A stretch of DNA of 64,000 bases from Desulfitobacterium dehalogenans ATCC 51507 (GCF_000243155.2 NC_018017.1:3410001-3474000), one strand, 5' to 3'; shown: positions 19,653 through 29,366, counted from the first letter of the stretch. Notes: generated by a model not told the origin, from the letters alone. Translations and numbers: made by a program.

Positions 19653-21024
19653 TCTTTTTCTCTCCATTTCCCGTTGGTAATTCGCAGATAAATACCGAGC
19701 CTGACCCCAGTTCAGAGGCCACCGTAATTTTTCCTTTGACTCCTTCGACGATATGCTTGACGATACTTAAGCCCAGCCCTGTTCCCCCTTGTTCCCGGGA
19801 GCGGGCCTTATCCACTCGGTAAAAGCGTTCAAAGATCCGGGGCAGGTCCCCTTCTGGAATCCCACATCCTGTATCGCCGAATTCTAATAAAATCTTTCCG
19901 TCATCATGAAAAGCATGTAACCACACTTTTCCTTTCACTGTATATTTTACAGCATTTTCCATAAGGTTGAGAAGTACCTGGCTTAATAAATCTATTCCTA
20001 TACCAACTTCCGGCAGATCTCTGGGGATTTTAATTTCCAGCTCGATTTTTTTGGCCTCAGCATAAGGCTCAATCACCGGACGTATCTTCTCATAAGCCTC
20101 TTGGACTTTGCTCATGCCCTGACCCGAGTCCTGTCGTTGATTTTCGATTCGGGAAAGAGTGAGCAACTCATCCACCAATCGCTGTAAGCGCAACGTCTCC
20201 TTATGGATGATATTTAAAAAACGCTCCCGCAAGTGAGGCACGTCCGACGCCCCATCCAGCAGAGTTTCTACAAAGCCCTTAATCGAGGTTAAAGGGGTTC
20301 TCAGCTCATGGGATACATTACCGACAAACTCCGTCCGAAGCAGCTCCAGGCGGCGAATTTCCGTAATGTCATAGCACACAATCACTGCCCCCTGAGAGCG
20401 GACCTTCTCTCCGGTTATAGGACTGACCTGTGCCCGAATAATAAGCTTGGAATCGGTAACCAGCTCGATTTGGCCGGAGATACCCTTTTCCAAAGCTTGA
20501 GTCACAAGGTCTTCCAGCTCCTCAAACCCGTATAATTCACTAAAGTGTTTATCCCGGACAGCCTCCTGCTCTCTGCCGAAAAGCCTTTCGGCCGCACGAT
20601 TGAGCAATACAATACGTCCCACATGGTCCAGGGAAATAACTCCTTCCTGCATACCGGCAAGAATGGCCTGGATCTTCTGAGCTTCTTGTCGATTGTTCAA
20701 CATGCTGAGATTGACTTGCTGACCCAAGTTAGTAATCGCTCTCGATAGGGTTCCTAATTCATCGGAATCCTCTGGATGATGGGCCGGCCGAAACTCCTCT
20801 TGAAGAATCCCTGCAATCGCATCATTAATTTTTCGGATTCGCCTTTCAAATTGGGAAGCAAAGAAGAAAATTATTCCCCCGGGGAGAAGAATCGCCAAAA
20901 CTATCGCCAAAACATCGATATCCATACGAATCCCTGTTTGTACTTGAGCACCCAGCCAGAAAAGCAGTATTGAAAGGGAATTAACCAACAGATAAAGACC
21001 TAACACAAGCCACTTAATCTTCAT
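19621..21024 (-). CDS. PhoR/WalK-type sensor histidine kinase
   Basis: Membrane sensor kinase of 467 aa. Two N-terminal membrane segments (about 4-26 and 36-58) with almost no extracellular loop are followed by HAMP, a PAS domain (GMQEGVISLDHVGRIVLLN), a HisKA dimerisation helix with FVGNVSHELRTPLTSIKGFVE (phospho-His) and an HATPase domain (LMENAVKYT, GDTGCGIP, GTGLGLSIVKHIVE). It follows its response regulator by 3 bp. The short external loop suggests sensing within the membrane or through PAS. Confidence 0.93.
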   Translation of the reverse strand: MKIKWLVLGLYLLVNSLSILLFWLGAQVQTGIRMDIDVLAIVLAILLPGGIIFFFASQFERRIRKINDAIAGILQEEFRPAHHPEDSDELGTLSRAITNLGQQVNLSMLNNRQEAQKIQAILAGMQEGVISLDHVGRIVLLNRAAERLFGREQEAVRDKHFSELYGFEELEDLVTQALEKGISGQIELVTDSKLIIRAQVSPITGEKVRSQGAVIVCYDITEIRRLELLRTEFVGNVSHELRTPLTSIKGFVETLLDGASDVPHLRERFLNIIHKETLRLQRLVDELLTLSRIENQRQDSGQGMSKVQEAYEKIRPVIEPYAEAKKIELEIKIPRDLPEVGIGIDLLSQVLLNLMENAVKYTVKGKVWLHAFHDDGKILLEFGDTGCGIPEGDLPRIFERFYRVDKARSREQGGTGLGLSIVKHIVEGVKGKITVASELGSGSVFICELPTGNGEKKNEEESKEGNL

Positions 21025-21027
21025 GTT

Positions 21028-21711
21028 CTATCCTTTCAAACGATACCCAATACCGCGCAATGTTTCGATATATTCAGGATTAGAAGGGTCTTTTTCGATT
21101 TTTAGTCTGAGATGCCGCACATGGACATCCACTGTTCGCGTATCTCCAGCATATTCATATCCCCAAATTCGTTCAAGAAGCTCATCCCGGGTGTAGACTT
21201 TCCCAGGATAGGCCGCCAGGACACGCAGTAATTCAAATTCTTTCGGAGTTAATTCTATGTGCTGTCCTCGAACGGATACTCGAAAACGGTCCAAATCAAT
21301 ATGCAGATCCTGCCGAACGATATCGTTGTTCTCTTCGGAAGGCTTTATCCGCCGCAGCCTTGCCCGGATTCTTGCCACGAGCTCCCGCGGGCTAAAGGGT
21401 TTCGTAATATAATCATCGGCTCCGATCTCCAGCCCCAATACTTTATCTATCTCTTCCCCTTTTGCTGTCAGCATAATGACCGGCAGATCGGCAAATCTGG
21501 GCATCTTGCGGATTTGATTCAATACCTCAAGACCGCTTATGCCAGGAAGCATAATATCAAGGACTAAAAGCTCCGGTTGTTTCTCCTCAAGGATATGTAA
21601 TGCTTCAGAACCGTCCGAAGCGATCAATACCTGGTAGCCTTCTTTTTCAAGGTTAAATTTAAGTAGTTCTTGAATTGGTTCTTCATCATCAACCACCAAA
21701 ATTACGGCCAC
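21028..21711 (-). CDS. OmpR/PhoP-family response regulator
   Basis: About 227 aa. A receiver domain with acidic pair DDEE, phospho-Asp in LLVLDIMLPGISG, and KPFSPRELVARI is followed by a winged-helix DNA-binding domain (LTPKEFELLRVLAAYPGKVYTRDELLERIWG, RTVDVHVRHLRLKIE). I choose GTG 21711, 7 nt after AGGGAGGA; the longer frame would run back into pgeF. The gene begins directly after the pgeF stop, so it is within the ylm operon. Targets are unknown; it is most like PhoP/WalR. Confidence 0.94.
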   Translation of the reverse strand: MAVILVVDDEEPIQELLKFNLEKEGYQVLIASDGSEALHILEEKQPELLVLDIMLPGISGLEVLNQIRKMPRFADLPVIMLTAKGEEIDKVLGLEIGADDYITKPFSPRELVARIRARLRRIKPSEENNDIVRQDLHIDLDRFRVSVRGQHIELTPKEFELLRVLAAYPGKVYTRDELLERIWGYEYAGDTRTVDVHVRHLRLKIEKDPSNPEYIETLRGIGYRLKG

Positions 21712-21713
21712 AA

Positions 21714-22532
21714 TTATTCCTCCCTTTTCGGTAACCGGCGAATCCAACCTGCCATCCGTCCTGTATGTGGACCCTCAAGGCGATGAGAAAAGAAAGAGTC
21801 CGTATGACATGCTGTACACTCCCGGGCTATCCATAGCCTTTCCCGGGGTATCCCCGCTTCCCTCAATACCATCTCATTGGCAGCCTTTATGTCCAGTAGT
21901 GCATGTCCACTTCTGCCTGGTCTTATAAAAGGCATCTGGGTAAAGTTTTTGGCAAACTCGTCAATAACCCGTTCATCCACTTCATAACAGCAGGGCCCAA
22001 TACTTGGTCCGATAGCTGCCCAAGTCTCATCGGGTTCCCCTCCCAGGCGTTGAAATTCCTCCAGGATCTGACCAACGATCTTCCTCGAAGTTCCTTTCCA
22101 TCCGGCATGAGCAATTCCTACAGATTGAAGGCGGGGATGGTAAAAGAACACAGGAACGCAGTCCGCAAAAAAGGCCATCAGGCCGGTATGGCACATCGTG
22201 TACAATCCATCGACCCCGACAATCGCGCTATCCAGGGACTCGCTTCCTCGTCCCCCGTCCTCTTCTTTAACCTGGTGAATCCTGGTTCCATGGACTTGTT
22301 CCCCAACAGCAACCTGGGATGGATGAACATCCCATTCCTTAAACCATAAATCACGATTGATCTGTACTTTATCGGGAGCATCCCCAACATGGAGCCCCAG
22401 GTTCAGGCTGGCATAGGGTGATAAGCTTACCCCTCCCCAGCGTGTAGAAAACCCAATCTGAATCCCCTCCGCTTCCCAGCAGGGAATGGTAAGATAGGTT
22501 AGGCCTTTTCCCTGACGCCAACTCCAAGTCAT
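21714..22532 (-). CDS. pgeF: Peptidoglycan editing factor PgeF (YlmD)
   Basis: LACC1/YfiH-family copper-oxidase-like protein of 272 aa. In bacteria it removes wrongly incorporated residues from wall precursors; related enzymes act on purine nucleosides. Metal-site motifs are seen: GEQVHGTRIHQV, FFADCVPVFFY, GIAHAGWKGTSRKIV, PSIGPCCYEV and ECTACHTDSFFSHR. It heads the ylm operon, a position shared by many Firmicutes. Start ATG 22532 follows GGGGGT. Confidence 0.93.
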   Translation of the reverse strand: MTWSWRQGKGLTYLTIPCWEAEGIQIGFSTRWGGVSLSPYASLNLGLHVGDAPDKVQINRDLWFKEWDVHPSQVAVGEQVHGTRIHQVKEEDGGRGSESLDSAIVGVDGLYTMCHTGLMAFFADCVPVFFYHPRLQSVGIAHAGWKGTSRKIVGQILEEFQRLGGEPDETWAAIGPSIGPCCYEVDERVIDEFAKNFTQMPFIRPGRSGHALLDIKAANEMVLREAGIPRERLWIARECTACHTDSFFSHRLEGPHTGRMAGWIRRLPKREE

Positions 22533-22621
22533 CGAATTACCCCCATACGATTCTCAATTTTAACTATACCATAAAGTTCCGGGGGGATGTACTCCCCAAA
22601 AGTCCTATCTTTATACGATTT

Positions 22622-22658
22622 AAGCCTTCTGAAGGCTGCATTGCCCTTCAGAAGGCTT
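22622..22658. terminator. Strong hairpin between ymxH and pgeF
   Basis: A 13 bp inverted repeat, AGCCTTCTGAAGG/CCTTCAGAAGGCT, lies in the 154 bp gap. The U tract is poor in the minus direction (TAAATCG), so it is a weak or atypical terminator for ymxH. Confidence 0.5.
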
Positions 22659-22686
22659 TCTCTATCTCTACAGATGTCTATTGCCA

Positions 22687-22959
22687 TTACCGACGGTCGT
22701 CCACCAGGGAATTGAACTCCGGCAAATCCGTCGCATCCACTAAAATGACATCCACCCCGATTTTTTTAACCCGCTCCCAGGGAACAAGGATATCCTCCGT
22801 CCGTCCCCCAAAGAAACCCCAGCTCCGGGAGGCGCCCTGCACTACGATCCCTTTAATGGAACCGCGTTCAAGGTCCAGATCCAGGTCTTTAATAGGACCT
22901 AACCGGCGACCGTCTTTAATATTAACTATATCCAGTAAGCGCAGCTCAGAGATCCGCAT
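22687..22959 (-). CDS. ymxH: YlmC/YmxH family PRC-barrel protein
   Basis: Small 90-aa PRC-barrel protein of the YlmC/YmxH sporulation family (MRISELRLLDIVNIKDGRRLG, GRTEDILVPWERVKKIGVDVILVD). It regularly follows sigG or lies in the ylm cluster of spore formers. Its molecular role is not established. Start ATG 22959 has GGGGAGG. Upstream are 190 bp to the sigG stop, in which I see no clear promoter. Confidence 0.88.
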   Translation of the reverse strand: MRISELRLLDIVNIKDGRRLGPIKDLDLDLERGSIKGIVVQGASRSWGFFGGRTEDILVPWERVKKIGVDVILVDATDLPEFNSLVDDRR

Positions 22960-23147
22960 CCACTATACCTCCCCTCTCTCCATATATATTCCATGGAAAG
23001 AGGGTTTATACTATGGCTGCTATTCTTCCTTAAAATTAACATATATTGCTCAGGTCAGGTCATTAGGCCACTATTTTCGAGTCTTTTTCAGGACTCCGTT
23101 TGCCTCAATGCAGGTACGTTTCACCCCCTGCTGGTGCCGGCGCCCCT

Positions 23148-23921
23148 TCAGACATACTTGCGCATATGCCCCAGAGCCGCCTTCTCCAAACGGGAAACCT
23201 GGGCTTGAGATATCCCGATCTCATCGGCTACTTCCATCTGAGTCTTGCCATGGAAAAAGCGCAGAGACAAAATAAGTTTCTCCCGTTCACTCAGACGCCG
23301 CAGGGCTTCCCGTACGGCAATTCCCTCCAGCCAACTGTTATCGGAGTGCTTCTCATCCCCGATCTGGTCCATCACGAAAATGGGATCTCCCCCATCATGA
23401 TAGATGGGCTCGAACAGAGAGATGGGTTCCTGAATAGCATCCAGAGCAAAAATCACTTCTTCCCGGGGAAGAGTGAGTTTAGCCGCAATTTCCGACACCG
23501 TTGGTTCCCGGGAACACTCATTAACCAGCTGATCCCGGACTTGGAGCGCCTTATAAGCGATATCCCTAAGGGAGCGGCTGACCCGAATCGGGTTATTGTC
23601 CCTTAAATACCTGCGAATCTCTCCGATAATCATCGGGACAGCGTAGGTCGAGAACTTGACATTCTGGCTTAGATCAAAATTATCAATAGCCTTCATCAAA
23701 CCGATACAACCTACCTGAAAGAGATCATCCACATACTCTCCGCGATTGGTGAATCTCTGAATCACACTGAGAACCAATCTTAAATTACCATAAATCAACT
23801 TCTCCCGAGCTTCTTTTTCCCCGCTTTGATAGGCAACAAACAATTCCTTCATTTTTGCGCTACTAAGAACAGGCAATTTTGAGGTGTTCACTCCACAGAT
23901 TTCTACTTTGTTTAAAGCCAT
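23148..23921 (-). CDS. sigG: Sporulation sigma factor SigG
   Basis: Forespore-specific late sigma factor of about 257 aa. ATG 23921 gives the family N terminus MALNKVEICGVNTSKLPVL and follows GGAGG; a longer frame to 23966 is spurious. Region 2 (GNLRLVLSVIQRF, DLFQVGCIGLMKAIDNFD, FSTYAVPMIIGEIRRYLRD), region 3 and the region 4 helix-turn-helix (GISQAQVSRLEKAAL) are intact. It lies directly after sigE, as in Bacillus and Clostridia. Confidence 0.96.
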   Translation of the reverse strand: MALNKVEICGVNTSKLPVLSSAKMKELFVAYQSGEKEAREKLIYGNLRLVLSVIQRFTNRGEYVDDLFQVGCIGLMKAIDNFDLSQNVKFSTYAVPMIIGEIRRYLRDNNPIRVSRSLRDIAYKALQVRDQLVNECSREPTVSEIAAKLTLPREEVIFALDAIQEPISLFEPIYHDGGDPIFVMDQIGDEKHSDNSWLEGIAVREALRRLSEREKLILSLRFFHGKTQMEVADEIGISQAQVSRLEKAALGHMRKYV

Positions 23922-24046
23922 TTGAGCACCCTCCAAGCCGATTTCTCCTCTGTGAGGATAAGTCAACTAAGCTCAGATAGAGTCTAAAACTCCACTGAAG
24001 CAAGTTTCCTTTATTCTTGGAAGAGTATGCCCGATGGAGTTGAAAC

Positions 24047-24775
24047 TTATTCCAAACGGATAAATTCTTTCCTCAAGCGACGAATAATCCGTTTTTCCAG
24101 CCGAGAAATATAGGATTGGGATATCCCCAGCCGATCGGCAACTTCCTTCTGGGTTTTTTCCTCACCATTGTCCAAACCAAAGCGCAATTCCATAATCAGT
24201 TTTTCCCGATCCGTCAGTCTGGCCATAGCCAAATGCAAAAGCTGACGGTCCACCTTCTCTTCCAGCGGACGGGAAATAATATCGTTTTCCGTCCCCAATA
24301 CATCAGAAAGTAAGAGCTCATTGCCGTCCCAATCAATATTTAAAGGCTCATCAAAGGATACCTCGGTTCTCGTCTTGTTATTGCGGCGCAAATGCATAAG
24401 GATTTCATTTTCGATGCAGCGTGAAGCATAGGTAGCCAGCTTAATTTTTTTCTGAGGATCAAAGGTGTTGACCGCTTTGATCAGCCCAATGGTTCCAATG
24501 GAGACCAGATCCTCTATACCTACCCCCGTATTCTCGAATTTGCGGGCAATATACACCACCAAACGCAGGTTTCTTTCGATGAGGATATCTCGGACACTCA
24601 CATCCCCCCGTTCAAGGCGTTCTAATAATTCCCCCTCTTCATCCGTGCTCAGGGGGGGAGGCAGGGCTTCACTGCTCCCTACATAATAGATTTCCCGCCA
24701 ATCGGTAAACTTGGCTATAATCATTGATTTAATTTTCAATACCCATAATTTGAAACGTTCTACTATCCTTCTCAT
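24047..24775 (-). CDS. sigE: Sporulation sigma factor SigE precursor
   Basis: Mother-cell sigma factor made as an inactive pro-protein (242 aa). The first ~28 residues form the amphipathic pro-sequence, followed by the conserved [15 protein letters not shown] where SpoIIGA cleaves. Region 2 ([45 protein letters not shown]) and region 4 ([34 protein letters not shown]) are intact. Its ATG shares one base with the spoIIGA stop (TGATG), so the two are translationally coupled. Confidence 0.97.
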   Translation of the reverse strand: MRRIVERFKLWVLKIKSMIIAKFTDWREIYYVGSSEALPPPLSTDEEGELLERLERGDVSVRDILIERNLRLVVYIARKFENTGVGIEDLVSIGTIGLIKAVNTFDPQKKIKLATYASRCIENEILMHLRRNNKTRTEVSFDEPLNIDWDGNELLLSDVLGTENDIISRPLEEKVDRQLLHLAMARLTDREKLIMELRFGLDNGEEKTQKEVADRLGISQSYISRLEKRIIRRLRKEFIRLE

Positions 24776-25677
24776 CAGCTTTCCTCCGCTCCTCGAACAT
24801 GCTCTGAGTGCAGCAAGGCCTGATAGGCTCTATCCGGACTAAGAACCTGCTGCACGAAAGCTAAGGTTGCTTTCATTTCTTTCGGTTCCGGCAAGGATGT
24901 ACAAACCACCCTTTGGGGCCGGATACCCAGAAGCCAGCTTCTATGCCCTACTCCCTGGTAAGGGATAAAGGCACATTGTTTAATCCACAAAGAATCGGAC
25001 TGCCAAAGCCAAGGCCAGGGATCGTCCAGATCCCGCCAGGCTCCTTGCAAAACCGGGAGCAGCTCTTCCGGCATCCCGGCGACCGCTGCTTCCTCTTCGA
25101 CTAAAATTACTGGGTACCCGGTCAAAGGATCCCGCAATTGATTCCCCGTATCCAGCAAGGCTTTCACCCTGAAGGAATTCCCTTTACCCATATCAATCTC
25201 AAGGTCATAGATAAAGGATTGTTGCCGGGCCGCTGAACCTAGAATTTGATGCCACGCTTTTTGAGTAAACCACCATAATCCTGCAACCAAGGGCAAAATC
25301 CAAAGATTCTTCAGCCCAATCCGCAAAGAACCCCCTATCCTGCCGTCGAAGCTGATCCAGCCCCATAAGGCGTAGACAAGCCCACCCAGTCCGGCTGATA
25401 AGACCCAAAATATCAGGAGAGTCTTGAAATATAGCCTAAATCCCCGATAGGGATAGGCCAGCCAAACCATCAGCCAAGGAATAAAATATTTGCTCAAATC
25501 AAAAAGCAACGAGGCTGGAACATAGGCAGATAGAATGACCGGAATTTCTCCAGCGATTACTCCCGCCGCAATTCTCTTGCCTCGAAAGGGAAGATTCGAT
25601 AGTCGGGCAGCGAGGATTAAGAGCAAGGCATCCATACTCCCATTCACTAAAAGATCAAGATCCAAATACCTCTCCAT
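24775..25677 (-). CDS. spoIIGA: Pro-sigma-E processing protease SpoIIGA
   Basis: Membrane aspartic protease of 300 aa that activates pro-SigE. The N-terminal half has five hydrophobic segments in the first ~155 residues. The C-terminal protease domain carries the catalytic Asp176 in [15 protein letters not shown]. It begins with ATG 25677 and is followed immediately by its substrate gene sigE. A Spo0A-type promoter is plausible upstream. Confidence 0.96.
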   Translation of the reverse strand: MERYLDLDLLVNGSMDALLLILAARLSNLPFRGKRIAAGVIAGEIPVILSAYVPASLLFDLSKYFIPWLMVWLAYPYRGFRLYFKTLLIFWVLSAGLGGLVYALWGWISFDGRIGGSLRIGLKNLWILPLVAGLWWFTQKAWHQILGSAARQQSFIYDLEIDMGKGNSFRVKALLDTGNQLRDPLTGYPVILVEEEAAVAGMPEELLPVLQGAWRDLDDPWPWLWQSDSLWIKQCAFIPYQGVGHRSWLLGIRPQRVVCTSLPEPKEMKATLAFVQQVLSPDRAYQALLHSEHVRGAEES

Positions 25678-25711
25678 GACTCATTGCAGCCCTTTCAACC
25701 ATCTCTCCCAA

Positions 25712-25746
25712 ATTATACCGAAGATGGTGAATAAAAGCTGTCGTAA
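25712..25746 (-). promoter_or_regulatory. Candidate Spo0A-dependent promoter of spoIIGA-sigE
   Basis: A -10 TATAAT lies at 25712-25717 on the minus strand. A near 0A box (TGTCGTAA, consensus TGTCGAA) is at 25739-25746, just over 20 bp upstream. The spoIIG promoter of Bacillus has the same arrangement, with 0A boxes and an abnormally long spacer. Confidence 0.45.
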
Positions 25747-25898
25747 TAGGTGGGAATATTTAGGAAAACTATTGCGACTGGTGACGCATAATCGCGGTTA
25801 AGCAAACTTCAGCAGGTTAATAATTTCCATCATCCGATGGTGCTGCAATAGCGACATAGGGCTTGAGGATAATCGACAGACGCCAAAATTGCTAAAAG

Positions 25899-25941
25899 GG
25901 GTGGAACATTGAATTGCCAGGCAACTCAATGTTCCACCCCC
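25899..25941 (-). terminator. Terminator of the liv operon
   Basis: A near-perfect 20 bp hairpin, GGGGTGGAACATTGA/TCAATGTTCCACCCC plus TTGCC/GGCAA inside, is followed on the minus strand by TTTTAGCAATTTT. It lies about 65 bp after the livF stop. Confidence 0.85.
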
Positions 25942-26006
25942 AAAGCCATACCATAATACAATCCTCAGATTAGTCCAACACGACCTTACCTTAAACAAAT
26001 GACTTG

Positions 26007-26711
26007 TTATATTCCTAAATATGCTTCTTTGATATGTTCATTGTTCAATAGTTCCTGACCCTGACCTTCCATGATTACCCTGCCGTTCTCCAAAACATAG
26101 GCCCGGTCGCACATGCTTAAAGTCTTGGCCACATTCTGCTCGACCAGCAGAACAGTGACACCCTGTTGATTGATTTCTTTTACTATATCGAAAATCTGGC
26201 TTACCAACACCGGCGAAAGCCCAAGGGAGGGTTCATCCAGGATAAGTAAATTCGGCAAAGCCATTAATCCTCTGCCTATAGCAAGCATCTGTTGCTGGCC
26301 ACCGCTGAGATTCCCCGCTTCCTGGTTTTGCTTTTCCTGTAAAATTGGAAATAAGTCAAAGACCTTTTTTATAGTCTCTTTACGTTTGGCTTTAGCCTCA
26401 GGAAATAGCGATCCCATTTCCAAATTCTCTTTTACGGTCATTTCCGGAAAAAGACGCCGTCCTTCAGGGACATGAATAATTCCTTGAGCAGCAACTTTGT
26501 AGCCAGGCAATTTGGCAATATCTGTGCCCATAAACTCTATAACTCCGCTTTTATTTGTTACGATTCCCGAGATTGTGTTTAAAATGGTTGTTTTACCAGC
26601 TCCATTGGCACCAAGAAGTACCACAAACTCCCCTTTTCTGACTTCAAAGGAAACATCCCATAAAACCTGCAGATCTTTGTAGGATGCATTAAGGCTCTTT
26701 ACTTTAAGCAT
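26007..26711 (-). CDS. livF: Branched-chain amino-acid-type ABC transporter ATP-binding protein LivF
   Basis: Cytoplasmic ATPase (about 234 aa). Walker A is LLGANGAGKTT, the signature NLSGGQQQMLAIGRGLM, Walker B LLILDEPSLGLSP and the switch His region VTVLLVEQN. I choose ATG 26711 (MLKVKSLNASY) with AGGTGA upstream; the frame opens at 26720. The 5' end overlaps the livG stop. With LivG it powers the LivHM permease. Substrate could be branched-chain amino acids or, given the neighbours, another organic acid, amide or urea. Confidence 0.94.
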   Translation of the reverse strand: MLKVKSLNASYKDLQVLWDVSFEVRKGEFVVLLGANGAGKTTILNTISGIVTNKSGVIEFMGTDIAKLPGYKVAAQGIIHVPEGRRLFPEMTVKENLEMGSLFPEAKAKRKETIKKVFDLFPILQEKQNQEAGNLSGGQQQMLAIGRGLMALPNLLILDEPSLGLSPVLVSQIFDIVKEINQQGVTVLLVEQNVAKTLSMCDRAYVLENGRVIMEGQGQELLNNEHIKEAYLGI

Positions 26712-27423
26712 GATCATCACCTAAATATGCTTTAATTACCTCAGGATGACTCGCTACCTCCTGCGGTTTTCCAATCGTGATTTGGCTGCCGAAGTTTATA
26801 GCCAAAATGCGGTCAGAGATACCCATCATCACCTTCATGATGTGTTCGATAATGATTATTGTCATTCCCGAATCTCGGATCTTTTTGATGATGGCTATTG
26901 CCTCTTCTGACTCCCTCGGATTTAGGCCTGCACAGGTTTCATCAAGCATAAGCAATTCCGGTTCCGTGGCCAGGGCCCTGGCAATTTCCAGCCTTTTGCG
27001 CAGTGCTAAGGGCAAGCTTTTCGCTTCATAATCTTTAAACTTAGTCAGTCCACAGAAATCCACGATCTCCTCAGCCTTGCTTTTTGCTTTTGCCGTGCTA
27101 TTGGTGCGTAGAAATGCTCCTACCATAACATTTTCCTGCACGGTCATCCGTTTTAAGGGTTTAACAACTTGAAATGTTCTCCCTATTCCTAGGTCGCATA
27201 TATCATGGGCCGGCACCTGGTCAATCCTTTTCTCTTTGAAGTATATTTCTCCTGAAGAAGGGGGAAAAAAACAACTGATAAGATTGAAGACGGTTGTTTT
27301 GCCGGCACCATTAGGACCAATAATCCCTAAGATTTCTCCCTTTTCAACCGTGAAACTCAGGTTATTAACGGCGGCTACGCCCCCAAATCGCTTAACAATG
27401 TTTTTTGCTTCAAATAGACTCAT
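26704..27423 (-). CDS. livG: Branched-chain amino-acid-type ABC transporter ATP-binding protein LivG
   Basis: 239-aa ATPase with Walker A IIGPNGAGKTT, signature-equivalent SLPLALRKRLEIARAL, Walker B LLMLDETCAGLNP and switch MTIIIIEHIM. The LSGGQ loop is written LPLALRK and Walker B ends in Glu followed by Thr-Cys; LivG-type proteins do vary here. The BCA_ABC C-terminal tail (HPEVIKAYLGDDHA) is present. It overlaps livM by 14 bp and livF downstream. Confidence 0.94.
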   Translation of the reverse strand: MSLFEAKNIVKRFGGVAAVNNLSFTVEKGEILGIIGPNGAGKTTVFNLISCFFPPSSGEIYFKEKRIDQVPAHDICDLGIGRTFQVVKPLKRMTVQENVMVGAFLRTNSTAKAKSKAEEIVDFCGLTKFKDYEAKSLPLALRKRLEIARALATEPELLMLDETCAGLNPRESEEAIAIIKKIRDSGMTIIIIEHIMKVMMGISDRILAINFGSQITIGKPQEVASHPEVIKAYLGDDHA

Positions 27424-28372
27424 GTTTAGTCCCTCCCGGCCAGCCTTTCTTTTGCCTCAATAGTCGCCCAAGGTTGGTGAGTGCCCCGATAATCCCATTA
27501 GGCATAAACATGATGATTATGCACACAAGCATTCCAAAGACCAGAACATTAGCCGCTCCAAGGGTTGCGCGAAACAGTTCTCCCAAAATTATATAAATTG
27601 CTGCGCCAATAGTAGGTCCCCAGGTTGTGGCAGGCCCCCCCAGCATAACAACCAGAATTATCATAATTGAGACGTTGACTAAATTAAACGCAATTTTCGG
27701 ATCTATAAAAGATACATAATTCATATAAAACGCTCCAACCAATCCTGTAAAAAAGGCACTGGGTAGGAGGGCAATTATTTTATAGGTCGTCGTCGGAATT
27801 CCCAGAGAAGTTGCTGCATCCTGGTCTTCCCTTATGGAAACCAGATAATAGCCTATTTTAGAGTTAACAATCTTGTAAGTGGTCATAATCGTTAAAGCCA
27901 AAATTGCTAAGCCTATGTAATAATAGAAAACTTTTGAAGTAATTTCCGGCATAATCAGTATCCCTTGAGCACCGTTGGTTACCGACAGGTTAGTAAATAG
28001 AATTCTAAAGATTTCACCCAAGGCCAGCATGGCCAGTGCAAAGTAAGGGCCTCTCAGCCGGAAACAAATCAAGCCAATTGGATAAGCGATCATGGTAGCC
28101 GCGATAGGTCCCAACAGCAGACCCCACCAAGGGGATACCTCCAAATAGAGGTTCAGCATTCCTGCGGAATAAGCACCTATCCCAAAGAATGCCGCGTGGC
28201 CAAAGGAAACCTGCCCCCCATATCCACCGAGCAAATTCCAGGCTGTACCAATCGTCGCCCAAATAAGGATTAAAATCACCATATGCAATTGGTAAGGGGC
28301 TTTAATAATCAATGGAACCGCCAGCGCTGCGATAAGAGCTATAATTGTCAATAGCAACTTTTTGTTTTTCAT
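27410..28372 (-). CDS. livM: Branched-chain amino-acid-type ABC permease LivM
   Basis: Polytopic inner-membrane permease of 320 aa with eight to ten hydrophobic segments. The family motifs GGYGGQVSFGHAAFFGIGAY and RLRGPYFALAMLALGE are intact. Start ATG 28372 follows GGAGGTGAG inside the end region of livH. It forms the membrane channel with LivH. Confidence 0.95.
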   Translation of the reverse strand: MKNKKLLLTIIALIAALAVPLIIKAPYQLHMVILILIWATIGTAWNLLGGYGGQVSFGHAAFFGIGAYSAGMLNLYLEVSPWWGLLLGPIAATMIAYPIGLICFRLRGPYFALAMLALGEIFRILFTNLSVTNGAQGILIMPEITSKVFYYYIGLAILALTIMTTYKIVNSKIGYYLVSIREDQDAATSLGIPTTTYKIIALLPSAFFTGLVGAFYMNYVSFIDPKIAFNLVNVSIMIILVVMLGGPATTWGPTIGAAIYIILGELFRATLGAANVLVFGMLVCIIIMFMPNGIIGALTNLGRLLRQKKGWPGGTKHESI

Positions 28373-28379
28373 ATCCCGC

Positions 28380-29255
28380 TCACCTCCTGATAAAGCTTTT
28401 TAAGCCACCTGGCAAAAATAACAGAACTAGAATAAACATGATCAGGCCGACTAAATCTTTGTACCCCATAGAAATATACGTTGCACCCAATGATTCCGCA
28501 GTACCGAGGATGATAGCTCCAACTATGGCACCCATGGTACTGCCCATTCCTCCCAAAATGGTTATTATAAAAGACTTGGCATTAAACAGCTGCCCCACAT
28601 CCGGATATAAATAAAAGATCGGTAATAACAAGGACCCCCCAGCTGCCGCCAAAGCCGAGCCAATACCAAAGGTAATTACTGTAATCTTTGAAGAGTTGAC
28701 TCCCATGTAGACCGCAGCATCCCGGTCCTGAGCCGTGGCTCTGATAGACTTACCCAAATCTGTTTTAGTCAAAAACAGATGTAGGAGTGTGGTAAACGCT
28801 ATAGCAATAAAAAATCCAATGAGCATTGGCACACTGATTGACATATCCGCTATAAAAACGGTTTTTGATGAATAGCCTGTGGCTATTGACCGATAGTCTG
28901 ATGTAAAGATGAGCCGGGCAATTTCGGTTAAAACCAGCATTATCCCAATGGTTAGTAAAACCTGATTCTGGGGAAGGATCGATTCAACCTTAACCAAGAT
29001 ATTAATCATATACTTCTGGATGATGCAGCCTAACAAAAATGCTACGATCATTGCCGCGAACATCCCCAGATAAGGATCAAGACCAAATTGATGAAAACAA
29101 ACATAGGTAACGTACATCCCTACCATGACAATAGCTCCGTGAGCAAGGTTGATTATTTTCATGACTCCCATAATTAAAGTCATTCCCAGCGCAATCAAAG
29201 CATACATAGACCCTAGCAGGACACCGGAGATAACGGATTGGCCGAATAAAACCAT
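28380..29255 (-). CDS. livH: Branched-chain amino-acid-type ABC permease LivH
   Basis: Polytopic permease of about 291 aa. The frame opens at TTG 29300, but ATG 29255 gives the typical N terminus MVLFGQSVISGVLLGSMYAL with GGGGG upstream, so I use it. Family motifs: ALGMTLIMGVMKIINLAHG and RATAQDRDAAVYMGV (the EAA-like loop that contacts the ATPases). It lies between livK and livM. Confidence 0.94.
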   Translation of the reverse strand: MVLFGQSVISGVLLGSMYALIALGMTLIMGVMKIINLAHGAIVMVGMYVTYVCFHQFGLDPYLGMFAAMIVAFLLGCIIQKYMINILVKVESILPQNQVLLTIGIMLVLTEIARLIFTSDYRSIATGYSSKTVFIADMSISVPMLIGFFIAIAFTTLLHLFLTKTDLGKSIRATAQDRDAAVYMGVNSSKITVITFGIGSALAAAGGSLLLPIFYLYPDVGQLFNAKSFIITILGGMGSTMGAIVGAIILGTAESLGATYISMGYKDLVGLIMFILVLLFLPGGLKSFIRR

Positions 29256-29366
29256 TATAACTACCCCCAATACAATGCGAGATATTCTGCGTTGATCCAA
29301 GGGGGCAAATAGAAGAAGATCAGACTTCTTCTATTTGCTCCATTACACTACTATACTAAAGAATTA

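Noticed and set aside
25798-25998. 66-codon ORF after livF
   Set aside because: It covers the liv terminator hairpin and has no SD.
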